Part shown: positions 1 through 8,253 of the stretch, one piece after another | Layout of the letters: every line of letters starts with the position of its first letter | How positions within the stretch are numbered: position 1 is the stretch's first letter | Assembly: GCA_021818545.1 (NCBI GenBank) | Contig: JAKATX010000004.1 | Location: 1 to 64,000, forward strand | DNA length: 64,000 nucleotides | Reading direction: 5' to 3' | Source of the DNA: Microcaldota archaeon | GTDB taxonomy: Archaea > Micrarchaeota > Micrarchaeia > Micrarchaeales > Micrarchaeaceae | Made by a program: the position numbers and the translations under genes | The notes under the pieces: model-generated | What the model saw: only the letters and a program-made list of their open reading frames with translations | What the model was told of the DNA's origin: nothing | The model's database searches: none

Positions 1-18
1 CCGCGGTCTATCAACCGC

Positions 19-29
19 TTATTATATAG
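19..29 (+). promoter_or_regulatory. TATA box ahead of the hairpin cluster
   Basis: The A/T run ttattatatag resembles an archaeal TATA box. A start about 25 bases downstream falls at position ~50, exactly where the first long hairpin begins, so this box would serve the candidate ncRNA rather than lon. Inference from spacing only. Confidence 0.4.
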
Positions 30-49
30 TTTCCAGTTTCTAGTGTAGA

Positions 50-175
50 ACTGCATGTTGTCGCCAAGAGAACATGCAGCTCAGGGTTTAAAAGCCCTGA
101 GTTTTACCAGAATTATTGGACACAGTCTATGCCTGTGCGGCAAGCGTCTTCAAATGTGCAATGATTTTGCCGTCT
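50..175 (+). ncRNA. candidate structured ncRNA (four abutting hairpins)
   Basis: Four stems follow each other with almost no unpaired sequence: 51-59 with 71-79 (9 bp), 80-86 with 95-101 (7 bp), 121-125 with 133-137 (5 bp) and 138-143 with 167-172 (6 bp). The first two abut directly and so do the last two. A further complement, ggacaca (118-124) with tgtgtcc (244-250), could close a larger domain. No RNase P or SRP signature was seen, and the 66-codon ORF across it resembles nothing known. It may be an independent small RNA or a long leader of lon. The family is unknown. Confidence 0.4.
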
Positions 176-286
176 TTGAAGGTCGTGCTATATGGCATGC
201 CTTTTATCTGATTCAATCAATGCAATCGGAGTCCTATTTAAATGTGTCCGAGTAAGTATTAACGCGCTTGTTATCAGTGTGGTTCG

Positions 287-2218
287 ATGCCAAACATAAA
301 GAGTACAAAAGACGTCAGGATACCAGAAAAGCTCGTCGATCAAGTCATAGGGCAAGAAAAGGCAGTCGATATAATAAAGAAGGCTGCCAAGCAGAGGCGC
401 AACGTCCTGTTGATAGGCGAACCTGGCACCGGCAAGACGATGCTTGCTCAGGCAATGGCAGAGCTTCTCCCGGTCACTGATCTTGAGGACGTTTTGGTAT
501 ACAAGAATCCAAACGACGAGAACAAACCAATAATAAAAAGCATAAAAACATACCCTAACGGCACATCAAATGAGAAAGTGACCCCAGGTCAAGGCAGGCT
601 TACGCTGCAGAAAGAGCGCGCCAATACGAAGATTGACATGGGCAGGGGCGGTTCTCTTGTCACCCCGATAGTTTTTGTACTTGTCATAATACTGTTCGCA
701 ATGTCGCTCAGCGGCTATTTCAGCGGGAATGAGACAATATTCCTGGCTGCATTGGCGTTAGGCATAATGATATTCGGTTCCATGGCACTGTTCCTCGGCG
801 GCGTGACAAAGAGGGTCGGATTGCCAGGCGGGGCATCTGCGATTGATGAACCTAAGCTAATAGTGGACAACACAGGATTGACGCATGCACCTTTTCTTGA
901 TGCAACGGGCTCCAAGGCAGGTGCATTATTCGGCGATGTGAGACACGATCCGCTCCAGACTGGTGGATTGGGCACACCTGCGCACCTCAGGGTGGAGAGC
1001 GGCGCAATACACAAGGCTAACAAGGGCGTGCTTTTCATAGACGAAGTTTCCAGCCTTGAGCCCAAAGCCCAACAGGAACTCCTTACTGCAATGCAGGAGA
1101 AAAAATACTCGATTACGGGGCAGAGCGAGATGAGCTCTGGGGCCCTAGTTAAGACGGAGCCCGTGCCGTGCGATTTCATACTTGTGGCTGCAGGCAACAT
1201 GCAGGATCTTCAGCACATGCATCCAGCACTTAGGTCAAGGGTGCGCGGTTATGGCTACGAGGTATACATGGAGTCTGTAATGAATGACACTTCCGCAAAC
1301 AGGCAAAAGCTTACGCAGTTCATAGCGCAGGAGGTCAAGAAAGACGGCAAGATACCACAGTTCGACCGCAGCGCCATAGAAGCGATAATAGAAGAGGCCA
1401 GGAGAAGGTCCGGTCGCAAGAACAAATTATCACTGATACTAAGGGACTTGGGCGGCTTAGTAAGGGCTGCCGGAGACATAGCTGTTGAGAAGAAGAAGAG
1501 CATTGTGACGGCTGCAGAGGTCATGCAAGCAAGGGAAATGGCTCGCCCGGTAGAAGCGCAGGCGGTGTCCCAGCTTATAGATTACAGGAAGGACTACAGG
1601 GTTTTCAAGACAAGGGGGTACAGCATAGGAAAGGTCAATGGCCTTGCTGTTATCGGCTCTCCGCCGCATTTCGCCGGGATAGTGGTCCCGATAGTGGCAG
1701 AGGTTACGCCGGCAAGCTCTAGGGCCGAGGGCAAATTCATACCTACCGGCAGGCTAGGCAAGATAGCATCGGAGGCGGTCAAGAACGTGAGCGCCGTGAT
1801 AAAGAAGCATATGGCCAAGGACGTTGCCAACTATGACATGCACGTCCAGTTCCTGCAGACATACGAAGGCATAGAGGGCGATAGCGCAAGCATATCCGTA
1901 GCCATGAGCATAATATCTGCAATGGAAGGAATCCCTGTTGACGAGTCAATAGCCATGACAGGCTCATTATCGGTCAGGGGGGAGGTGTTGCCAGTCGGTG
2001 GAGTCACGAGCAAAGTCGAGGCGGCCGTAGCAGCAGGCATGAAAGCCGTAATAATACCGAGCAGCAACAAGGAAGACGTGTATCTCAGCAAGGACATGCT
2101 TAAGAAGATAAAGCTCATACCTGCCAAGACGCTGGCGGACGTGCTTGAGAACGCGATGAAGAAGAGCGAGAAGAGGAACGCGATAATAAGGGACCTCAGG
2201 AAATCAGAGCATATGTGA
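287..2218 (+). CDS. lonB: archaeal membrane-anchored Lon protease (LonB)
   Basis: ATP-dependent protease that degrades misfolded and regulatory proteins at the inner face of the membrane. The 643 residues fit the archaeal LonB size. The AAA+ domain has Walker A GEPGTGKT (residues 44-51) and Walker B LFIDE (~245). It is interrupted by two hydrophobic segments at roughly 125-172, the LonB membrane anchor. The C-terminal protease domain carries Ser533 in EGDSAS and Lys576 in [10 protein letters not shown]. Their spacing of 43 matches known LonB Ser-Lys dyads. The large N-terminal domain of bacterial Lon is absent, as expected. A separate promoter-like tatttaaat lies at ~235. The stop is 4 bases before top6A. 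Confidence 0.96.
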   Translation: MPNIKSTKDVRIPEKLVDQVIGQEKAVDIIKKAAKQRRNVLLIGEPGTGKTMLAQAMAELLPVTDLEDVLVYKNPNDENKPIIKSIKTYPNGTSNEKVTPGQGRLTLQKERANTKIDMGRGGSLVTPIVFVLVIILFAMSLSGYFSGNETIFLAALALGIMIFGSMALFLGGVTKRVGLPGGASAIDEPKLIVDNTGLTHAPFLDATGSKAGALFGDVRHDPLQTGGLGTPAHLRVESGAIHKANKGVLFIDEVSSLEPKAQQELLTAMQEKKYSITGQSEMSSGALVKTEPVPCDFILVAAGNMQDLQHMHPALRSRVRGYGYEVYMESVMNDTSANRQKLTQFIAQEVKKDGKIPQFDRSAIEAIIEEARRRSGRKNKLSLILRDLGGLVRAAGDIAVEKKKSIVTAAEVMQAREMARPVEAQAVSQLIDYRKDYRVFKTRGYSIGKVNGLAVIGSPPHFAGIVVPIVAEVTPASSRAEGKFIPTGRLGKIASEAVKNVSAVIKKHMAKDVANYDMHVQFLQTYEGIEGDSASISVAMSIISAMEGIPVDESIAMTGSLSVRGEVLPVGGVTSKVEAAVAAGMKAVIIPSSNKEDVYLSKDMLKKIKLIPAKTLADVLENAMKKSEKRNAIIRDLRKSEHM

Positions 2219-2222
2219 TGGC

Positions 2223-3347
2223 ATGCCTACTAATAAATCAGGTTCAAAGATGCCTTCATCCGAGACACAGAAACAGCTGGAATCCTTCGGCAAGGAGATA
2301 CTACATGACGTCGATAATGGTAAGAATCCTACGTTCACCACATTGAGCAGGGCAAAATCAAACATACTGTTCAACGAGAAGGAGGGCTTCCTTACACTTG
2401 GCAGGCAATCCGAGGATCGCAATTTCCTGAACATAGCGCAGAGCAAGAGATTCATGCAAACGATAGCGATAGCCGCAAAGTGCCACAAGTTCGTCAAGGA
2501 AAACCTCCACACATCAATAAGGGGTCTGTTCTACCAGCTAAAATATTCGCTTGGCGAAGATGTGGATGAGAACATATTCAACGAGCAGGCAGAATCCAAC
2601 CCGCTTATAGAAGACTTGGAGGCAGCGCTTAACACAAAGAGGGAATACCTGAACCTGAATGCCAACAGGAGGGGAGTGCTTGCAGGCAACCTTCGCGTCA
2701 TGGACAGATTTGGTAACGATAGGACAGAAACGGATACGAGCAAGCTGGGGAGGAGCGGATGGGCCATACCCAGCGACGTAGATAATGACATTGAATTTAC
2801 TGACGTAAAGGCCAAATACGTTCTCGTTGTTGAGAAAGATGCAGTATGGCAAAGGCTAAACGAGGACGGGTTCTGGAAGAAGGATAACTGCATATTGATA
2901 TCGCCCCAAGGCCAGGCTACGAGGGGGACGAGGAGGCTGATAAAGAAGTTTGCCGATATGGGCCTGCCTGTCTATGTTTTCAACGATGGCGACGTCTGGG
3001 GCTGGTACATATACTGGACCATAAAGACCGGAAGCATAAACCTCGCTTATATCGGCAGCGAGATAGCCACTCCGGAAGCCAAGTTCATAGGTGTAACGCT
3101 GTCTGACCTGAAACGCTACGATTTCCTTAACAAGATGACCATGAAAGCGAGCGAGGTGGATCTCAAGCGCGCCCAAGAGATGATGGATTACCAGTGGATA
3201 AACCGGCACAAGGAATGGGTGGACGAGCTCAAGACCGCCATAAAGCTCAAGGTGAAGCTTGAACAGGATACCTTGCAGGGCCCAAGGCTGACATTCATAG
3301 ACGACTATATCAGGGACAAGATAAAGAACAAGGAATATCTTCCCTGA
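2223..3347 (+). CDS. top6A: DNA topoisomerase VI subunit A (Spo11-like)
   Basis: Cleaving subunit of the type IIB topoisomerase that relaxes and decatenates DNA. The winged-helix CAP domain has catalytic Tyr104 in RGLFYQLKY. The Toprim fold follows, with the acidic residue in VVEKDAVW (~202) and the DxD in NDGDVWGWYIY (~255). The usual DGDPWGWY reads DGDVWGWY here, but both Asp residues are kept. The length of 374 is normal. Subunit B, commonly adjacent in other archaea, is not in this window. The gene directly follows lonB and the two are probably cotranscribed. Confidence 0.96.
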   Translation: MPTNKSGSKMPSSETQKQLESFGKEILHDVDNGKNPTFTTLSRAKSNILFNEKEGFLTLGRQSEDRNFLNIAQSKRFMQTIAIAAKCHKFVKENLHTSIRGLFYQLKYSLGEDVDENIFNEQAESNPLIEDLEAALNTKREYLNLNANRRGVLAGNLRVMDRFGNDRTETDTSKLGRSGWAIPSDVDNDIEFTDVKAKYVLVVEKDAVWQRLNEDGFWKKDNCILISPQGQATRGTRRLIKKFADMGLPVYVFNDGDVWGWYIYWTIKTGSINLAYIGSEIATPEAKFIGVTLSDLKRYDFLNKMTMKASEVDLKRAQEMMDYQWINRHKEWVDELKTAIKLKVKLEQDTLQGPRLTFIDDYIRDKIKNKEYLP

Positions 3348-3355
3348 CCGCGGTG

Positions 3356-4672
3356 CTACACCTTTATTATCGGATGCACATTTACGAGCCCCATCCTCTG
3401 CAGTGTGGCCTCGGGATTGTCATAATAATCCCTGACAGTCTCGTTTATGCTCCTGAGATCCCTCTTCCCTAGTTGGTTGAGCCTGGCCAATATGACGGCC
3501 CTAACCTTCTCCTCTTCGAGTATATCCGGAGGGGGCACTCCCAGCAGGTTTGACAGTGTATCCCTGTAAGTTATGCTTGGAAGTATCGGGCTCGACCGAT
3601 GCGTCTTATAATCAAACTTGAAAAGGTCCGAAAGAAGCACTTGGGTTTCTAGCCCAGATATCTCTGACATCTGCACCACCTTCCTTGATATGCTGCCATG
3701 TTCCCAGACCTGGGATACTACCATTAATGCATCTATGACGTGCAGGATGTCCTTCGGGACGTTCATGGGCGAGTGCTGCAGCCTATTTATTATGTCCCTT
3801 GTAGATGAAGCGTGTATGGTCCCCATGGTTATCTTGCCGATGTTCATGGCCGTTATCATGTCGTTTGCCTCGGCACCTCTGACCTCCCCTATTACTATAA
3901 GGTCCGGCCTCATCCTGAGCGAGTTCTTAACCAGCTCCACCATGGGCATGTCGTCCTTAGTCTCCAGCTTGACGCAGTTCTCCTGCGTGCTTGTATCAAG
4001 TTCGTAAGTCTCCTCTATAGTGATTACTCTTGTTTCCGGCCTAAAGAAGGAGAACATTGCATTGAGCAGCGTAGTCTTGCCGGCTCCTGGCATCCCTGCT
4101 ATGAGCATGTTGGCAGGCCTTACCCTGAATCCGTCTACATAAAGCCATAGCCTTGAGGCGATCTGGTAATCCAGCTCGCCGTAGTTTATTAGGTCTATTA
4201 TGCTGAGCGCTTTCGCTTTGAAATTCCTTATTGTTATGTCATATCCCAATGGCGAAGTAACTATATTTACCCTGCCTCCTTGGGGCAGATGGACGTCCAT
4301 TATGTTCCCCTTGGCAGCCTCGTTCGTGGAATAAAGCTGCAGCTTCTTTACAAACCTGTCCAACTCCGCCCTATCGGATATAGAAATGTCCAGCTTCTTG
4401 TTGCCTGCCTTGGAATCATATACGAATATGTTGTTCGTATTGTTTATCATTATGTCCTCTATGTGCTGATCCGTTAGCATAGGGGTTACCTTGCCAAGGT
4501 CGAGCATATCGTCTATGAGTTCATCTATATCGTGCGGACTTATGCCAGGGTTCATCCTCTTGGCTACTGAAGTCACAAGAGCCCTTCTCTTATTTTCCGT
4601 TGTCACGTTTACGAACTTGCCCTTTAGCTCTTCGAGCAGTTTTTCCTCAAAAGCGAGCAGTTCTTCGTCCAT
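3356..4672 (-). CDS. type II/IV secretion ATPase (VirB11/FlaI/TadA family)
   Basis: Hexameric ATPase that drives assembly of archaeal pili or related type IV filaments from the cytoplasm. Visible motifs are Walker A GMPGAGKTT, the Asp-box region EETYELD, Walker B DLIVIGEVRGAE and the His box MGTIHASSTRD, in the family order. The ORF track begins 21 codons earlier, but that stretch is hydrophobic and unlike the family. ATG at 4672 (MDEELLAFEEK) gives a typical helical N-terminus and 438 residues. No platform protein lies beside it. Candidate substrates in this window are the pilins at 23826-26988. It converges on top6A with a gap of 8 bases. Confidence 0.92.
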   Translation of the reverse strand: MDEELLAFEEKLLEELKGKFVNVTTENKRRALVTSVAKRMNPGISPHDIDELIDDMLDLGKVTPMLTDQHIEDIMINNTNNIFVYDSKAGNKKLDISISDRAELDRFVKKLQLYSTNEAAKGNIMDVHLPQGGRVNIVTSPLGYDITIRNFKAKALSIIDLINYGELDYQIASRLWLYVDGFRVRPANMLIAGMPGAGKTTLLNAMFSFFRPETRVITIEETYELDTSTQENCVKLETKDDMPMVELVKNSLRMRPDLIVIGEVRGAEANDMITAMNIGKITMGTIHASSTRDIINRLQHSPMNVPKDILHVIDALMVVSQVWEHGSISRKVVQMSEISGLETQVLLSDLFKFDYKTHRSSPILPSITYRDTLSNLLGVPPPDILEEEKVRAVILARLNQLGKRDLRSINETVRDYYDNPEATLQRMGLVNVHPIIKV

Positions 4673-4784
4673 CAAAACACACGTGAAGCACCAAAATATC
4701 AACGCAAAACTATAAATTATGTAGCTATCGACCATTTGCAGGTTTTGCGTCTTCGTTAGTCATGCACTGTTGTGCTAAGATAGG

Positions 4785-4793
4785 GATTTTAAG
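4785..4793 (+). promoter_or_regulatory. TATA-like box of tRNA-Gly
   Basis: gattttaag lies 23-31 bases upstream of the mature 5' end of tRNA-Gly, the expected distance for an archaeal TATA box. Confidence 0.45.
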
Positions 4794-4815
4794 GTTACCG
4801 TACAAAATAAACTGG

Positions 4816-4888
4816 GCGATTGTAGTCTAGTCTGGTAGGACTCTGCCCCTCCAAGGCAGAGACCCGGGTTCAAATCCCGGCGATCGCA
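4816..4888 (+). tRNA. tRNA-Gly (anticodon TCC)
   Basis: A complete 73-nt cloverleaf. The acceptor GCGATTG pairs with CGATCGC (one G-T wobble); D arm GTCT/GGAC; anticodon stem CTGCC/GGCAG; T arm CCGGG-TTCAAAT-CCCGG; discriminator A. The anticodon loop is CCTCCAA, so the base before TCC (position 33) is C, where U is near-universal. CCA is not encoded and there is no intron. Confidence 0.93.
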
Positions 4889-4918
4889 TATTTATCTAAA
4901 ATTTGCCGGTAGGATGAA

Positions 4919-5272
4919 ATGCAACCAATGCAACCAAGGAGATACGGCATCCATGGGCGGCCATGCGAAATCTGCAGCAGGGATGCGAGGCACGTGTGCA
5001 GAAACTGCAACAAGAGCGTATGCGATGTGCATTATAACGTACAGATGAGCCTATGTTCGGCATGCGCCTCAAGAAAAACGCGCGATCTGTACGCCTCTCA
5101 GGGCCCCAATGCACATACCTCAGAAATGTGTTCTGTGTGTCCCAACCCGGTGAAGCATGTTTGTAAGAGCTGCAATAGGGGTATATGTGATAAGCATTTT
5201 GACCAGCAGATGAACATATGTGTTATGTGCAAGATAAAGAAAGAGAGGGAGGAGATGCGGTCTGGTCCATGA
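4919..5272 (+). CDS. double B-box-like zinc-finger protein
   Basis: A 117-residue protein with two tandem Cys/His modules of the same layout: CEICSRDARHVCRNCNKSVC followed by DVHY and SLCSAC, then CSVC...HVCKSCNRGIC followed by DKHF and NICVMC. Each module has about six Cys plus one His, enough for two zinc ions in a cross-brace, as in B-box or related treble-clef fingers. There is no catalytic domain, signal peptide or membrane segment. It sits alone between two tRNA genes. A protein- or nucleic-acid-binding adaptor is likely, but the partner is unknown. Confidence 0.75.
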   Translation: MQPMQPRRYGIHGRPCEICSRDARHVCRNCNKSVCDVHYNVQMSLCSACASRKTRDLYASQGPNAHTSEMCSVCPNPVKHVCKSCNRGICDKHFDQQMNICVMCKIKKEREEMRSGP

Positions 5273-5308
5273 ATGCACAAAAGGGCCTTAGCATCCATTC
5301 ATAAAAAG

Positions 5309-5318
5309 TATATAAATC
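5309..5318 (+). promoter_or_regulatory. TATA box of tRNA-Met
   Basis: gtatataaat lies 27-36 bases before the mature 5' end of tRNA-Met and is a strong archaeal TATA match. Confidence 0.6.
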
Positions 5319-5344
5319 TTAAAGTGCCTATAGTGTAGCACAGC

Positions 5345-5461
5345 GGCGGGGTAGCTCAGCCTGTTTAGAGCGCTAGACTCATATGCATAGCATTATGAGT
5401 GATGAGCTTTTTGCGATGACGAGAAATCTAGAGGTCGCGGGTTAAAATCCCGCCCCCGCCA
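5345..5461 (+). tRNA. elongator tRNA-Met (CAT) with a 42-nt intron
   Basis: Acceptor GGCGGGG/CCCCGCC with A73; D stem GCTC/GAGC; anticodon stem CTAGA/TCTAG; T stem GCGGG/CCCGC. The loop reads CT-CAT-A, then an intron of about 42 nt (5384-5425) at the canonical 37/38 site, then A38. The overall sequence resembles archaeal elongator tRNA-Met; an initiator would start with A1-U72. The D loop AGCCTGTTTA has T at position 19 and the T loop TTAAAAT has A at position 56, so the usual G19-C56 contact appears replaced by U19-A56. Splicing would need the archaeal endonuclease and RtcB, which is encoded at 11698. Confidence 0.92.
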
Positions 5462-5840
5462 ACTCTTATTACCAATGCAACAAGCCTCTTTCCATAACGC
5501 CTTCCAAGAAAGTACATGTGGCAGCAAGTCAAGTCGGCATATCCAAATCGATGTGCCTGCTGATTGGCGCATCCTACACCAATATTTCAAGTGCATTAAC
5601 ATACTGGGTTTATCCTTTGCACAAATGTGCATTATACATTTCCGTTTATATCGCCGTTAGTTATGGTTATGCATGAAACATATCGTACCAGATATCTCTT
5701 TGCGTATAATTGGGACTTGAAAAGCCATATTAATTAACCTAATCAAAACCGAAATAGGCAGTTAGCTATATAGATTGTCCGTGGAAGATATACAAAGAGC
5801 GTCTTAGGCTTATGGTGTTCACACGGGCAAGACTTCGGAG
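5462..5840. other. intergenic stretch without a recognised gene
   Basis: About 380 bases between tRNA-Met and the wHTH gene. The 61-codon ORF at 5475-5660 has no recognisable features and probably is chance. A/T-rich motifs near 5727-5745 and 5766-5775 could be promoter elements for the downstream module. Confidence 0.5.
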
Positions 5841-7535
5841 ATGAAGGGCAGGATACTGAAACTGCTTGAAGAGGGCGATAAGAGGCTAAGCGATATATAC
5901 CCTGAGCTTGGGCTTTCACCTGCCACTGTTTCGCAGCACTTAAAGGAGCTAAAAGGGATGCATCTAATAAGAGAGGTAGAAAATTCGCACTTCAAGAATA
6001 TGAAATACTATACGCTTGAAAATGGCCCAAATAAAAATGCCGTAAAGAAAATGCCCTATGAAATAAAGCCTCAGGTTCTGAGGATAAGCATAAGCGCCAT
6101 AGTAATAATGGCCGTAATAGCAGCTTCAATAATGGCATTTGAATCCCAATCCGCAGCATCGGCGCAGTCGGTGTATCTGCCCATATTAATGACGGATCCG
6201 CCCCACGTTCCGATAGGCACGCAGAGCCTTAACATCACCTACTCTCTGATTAAGATCCAGGTGACAAAGGACGCATCAAGTACATGGATAAACGTAAACG
6301 CTACGGGCACGATAGACTTGCTTTCGTTGGTAAATACATCCAGTTTGATAACCAAGGCAAAAATCCCTTCTAATGCAACGGTAGACCGCATAGGGTTCAT
6401 CATATCAAACGCCAGCATAAAAATAGGCAATACAACATATCCAGTTGATATGCCAATAAATGACATAATAGCAAACATATCGACGCCCGTCCTTTTCAAT
6501 GGGACTACTGGCGCGTTGGTTGACATATCGCCGACAATAATAACGCTCTATACCGATAATTCTACAATATTCGAGATGGTGCCTTCCATAAAGGCGATAA
6601 TGGTTGGAAGTGGTACGATAAATCAGCAGTGGGATATCAGCGGAAAGCAGATGATCGGCAAGTTAAACAAGTTGAACGATAGTATTTTGGAGGATTTGGG
6701 TGAATTAAACAGCAGCATATCAATAGCAAACGCGAACATAACAACATCAAACAATGATACGCGCATATCCATGGCAGTCAAGGACATATCCAACAGGAGC
6801 GTAGAACTCAATCATATGTTAATATTCGGAAACGAAGCCCTGTATGTCAATATAAATTCTATAATGAATTATCCAATGCCAATAAACCCTACGACTTCGC
6901 TTTCGCTACCTCCTATACCGATCCAAAGCCGGCAAGTCATAGCGAGGTCAATCGGCCCTCAAGAGCCAAATTCTGGCATAATAACACAGCGCAATTCTGT
7001 ATACGGCCGCGCGAACGCATCTAGATACAAATTCGAATATAACTTGAATGGGTCTGCACCAGAAAACTGGCTTATCGCATACAATTGGTCTAGCGGCAAG
7101 TTGAATAGCTCATTGATTGGTTACAATGCAAGCCAGACTAGCGTATCTGGCTCACAGAACTCCGAATGGGCGCGTATCGGCAGCATATTCGTGCCAAAAG
7201 ATATCGGCAATAGCACCTACGCCTATGCAAAGATAAGACTTGGAATGGACGCTGCATATTTCATAGGCACATTCAAACAGAGAATCGGCATGATAAACTT
7301 GGTCATAAACGACAATGGCACCATAACGAGCCAAACACAATACCCGATTCCGGAGCCCATTACTGCGCCTGGTTTCATACTCAATCCTGGGCAGACTGCA
7401 GTATTAAACTTCAACGGAACCGTAGCACTTGGTCCAGACTTCATATCCGCCCATTTCATAAACGGGTCTTCGTATAAAATAGTCGTAGTGGGCAGTGAAG
7501 GTTCAACTGCTAATTATACTGTATCTGCCTCATAA
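5841..7535 (+). CDS. membrane-tethered wHTH regulator with DUF4382-like ectodomain
   Basis: A 564-residue three-part protein. Residues 1-~60 form an ArsR-like winged helix (LLEEGDKRLSDIYPELGLSP, then ATVSQHLKELKGMHLI). A single transmembrane segment follows (RISISAIVIMAVIAASIMAF, ~81-100). The large outside domain opens with LMTDPP and continues to WINVNATGTIDLLSL, the pattern of DUF4382 proteins. Many N-x-S/T sequons fit an exported domain. This implies DNA binding inside and sensing outside, with no kinase. An in-frame stop upstream leaves ATG 5841 as the only start. An ABC exporter follows within 25 bases, so it is the probable target. Function is inferred from architecture. Confidence 0.78.
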   Translation: MKGRILKLLEEGDKRLSDIYPELGLSPATVSQHLKELKGMHLIREVENSHFKNMKYYTLENGPNKNAVKKMPYEIKPQVLRISISAIVIMAVIAASIMAFESQSAASAQSVYLPILMTDPPHVPIGTQSLNITYSLIKIQVTKDASSTWINVNATGTIDLLSLVNTSSLITKAKIPSNATVDRIGFIISNASIKIGNTTYPVDMPINDIIANISTPVLFNGTTGALVDISPTIITLYTDNSTIFEMVPSIKAIMVGSGTINQQWDISGKQMIGKLNKLNDSILEDLGELNSSISIANANITTSNNDTRISMAVKDISNRSVELNHMLIFGNEALYVNINSIMNYPMPINPTTSLSLPPIPIQSRQVIARSIGPQEPNSGIITQRNSVYGRANASRYKFEYNLNGSAPENWLIAYNWSSGKLNSSLIGYNASQTSVSGSQNSEWARIGSIFVPKDIGNSTYAYAKIRLGMDAAYFIGTFKQRIGMINLVINDNGTITSQTQYPIPEPITAPGFILNPGQTAVLNFNGTVALGPDFISAHFINGSSYKIVVVGSEGSTANYTVSAS

Positions 7536-7560
7536 AAATATTGTTAACTAGGGTGCTTGC

Positions 7561-8253
7561 ATAACGGATTACGCCGTATCGGTCAAGAATGTCAGCAAGG
7601 TTTATAGGTCGGGCGACATTCAGGTAAAAGCACTGGACGGAGTCTCATTTAATCTTAGGAAAGGGGAGTTCGCAGCGATAGTGGGCCCATCAGGCAGCGG
7701 CAAATCAACGCTTATGAATGTGCTTGGCACGGTAGACAAGCCAACCAATGGCGAAGTCTATATAGACGGTACCCCAACATCAAAAATGAACGGCGATCAG
7801 TTGGCGGAATTTCGCAACAAGAAACTAGGTTTCATATTTCAAGCGTTCAATCTAATAAACGGGCTGGATGCAGAAAAGAACGTCGAACTTCCATTAATGG
7901 TGAGCCAAATATCAGAAGCCGCACGCCGCGACAGGGCCGTAGCGCTTCTTGGGCAATTGGGATTGGCAGGCAGGCAAAAGCTGCATCCACCACAGCTTAG
8001 TGGGGGCGAGCAGCAGCGTGTTGCAGTTGCAAGAGCACTTGTAAACAATCCTGCCCTTATACTTGCTGATGAGCCGACCGGCGACTTGGATTCCAAGACC
8101 GGTGAGGCTGTGGTAAAACTCTTACGCAAGATAAGTGACGCAGACAAAGTAACTATAATAATGGTGACACATAATTTGGACACTACAAAATATTGCGATA
8201 AAATAATTCACATAAAGGATGGTAGGATAGAGAAAGAAGAAGTGGTAAAATGA
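7561..8253 (+). CDS. MacB/LolD-type ABC transporter ATPase, apparent AUA start
   Basis: ATP-hydrolysing subunit partnering the FtsX-like permease at 9557. It shows Walker A VGPSGSGKST, the Q-loop FIFQAFNL, signature LSGGEQQRVAVARAL, Walker B LILADEPTGDLD and the H-loop MVTHN. The ORF track starts at GTG 7681, which is inside Walker A and cannot be the real start. The frame is open back to TAG at 7549-7551 and reads ITDYAVSVKNVSKVYRSGD, a normal ABC N-terminus, but holds no ATG, GTG or TTG upstream. ATA at 7561 is preceded by GGTG at exactly 5 nt, the same spacing as other genes here, so AUA initiation is proposed (230 aa). A sequencing error is the alternative. Confidence 0.88.
   Translation: MTDYAVSVKNVSKVYRSGDIQVKALDGVSFNLRKGEFAAIVGPSGSGKSTLMNVLGTVDKPTNGEVYIDGTPTSKMNGDQLAEFRNKKLGFIFQAFNLINGLDAEKNVELPLMVSQISEAARRDRAVALLGQLGLAGRQKLHPPQLSGGEQQRVAVARALVNNPALILADEPTGDLDSKTGEAVVKLLRKISDADKVTIIMVTHNLDTTKYCDKIIHIKDGRIEKEEVVK

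Noticed and set aside
55-255. 66-aa plus-strand ORF at the window start
   Set aside because: No recognisable features and it lies over dense hairpins; it is more likely part of an RNA or leader.
3356-4735. Signal peptide on the secretion ATPase suggested by the long ORF-track start
   Set aside because: The hydrophobic stretch is upstream of the family N-terminus; a cytoplasmic ATPase should start at 4672.
5384-5425. C/D-box sRNA in the tRNA-Met intron (gtgatga and gcgatga look like C boxes)
   Set aside because: No D box (ctga) at the needed places, so the motif is incomplete.
5475-5660. 61-aa ORF after tRNA-Met
   Set aside because: No ribosome site, motif or plausible composition; treated as chance.
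7681-8253. ABC ATPase starting at GTG 7681
   Set aside because: The start would fall within Walker A and destroy the protein; the frame continues upstream.
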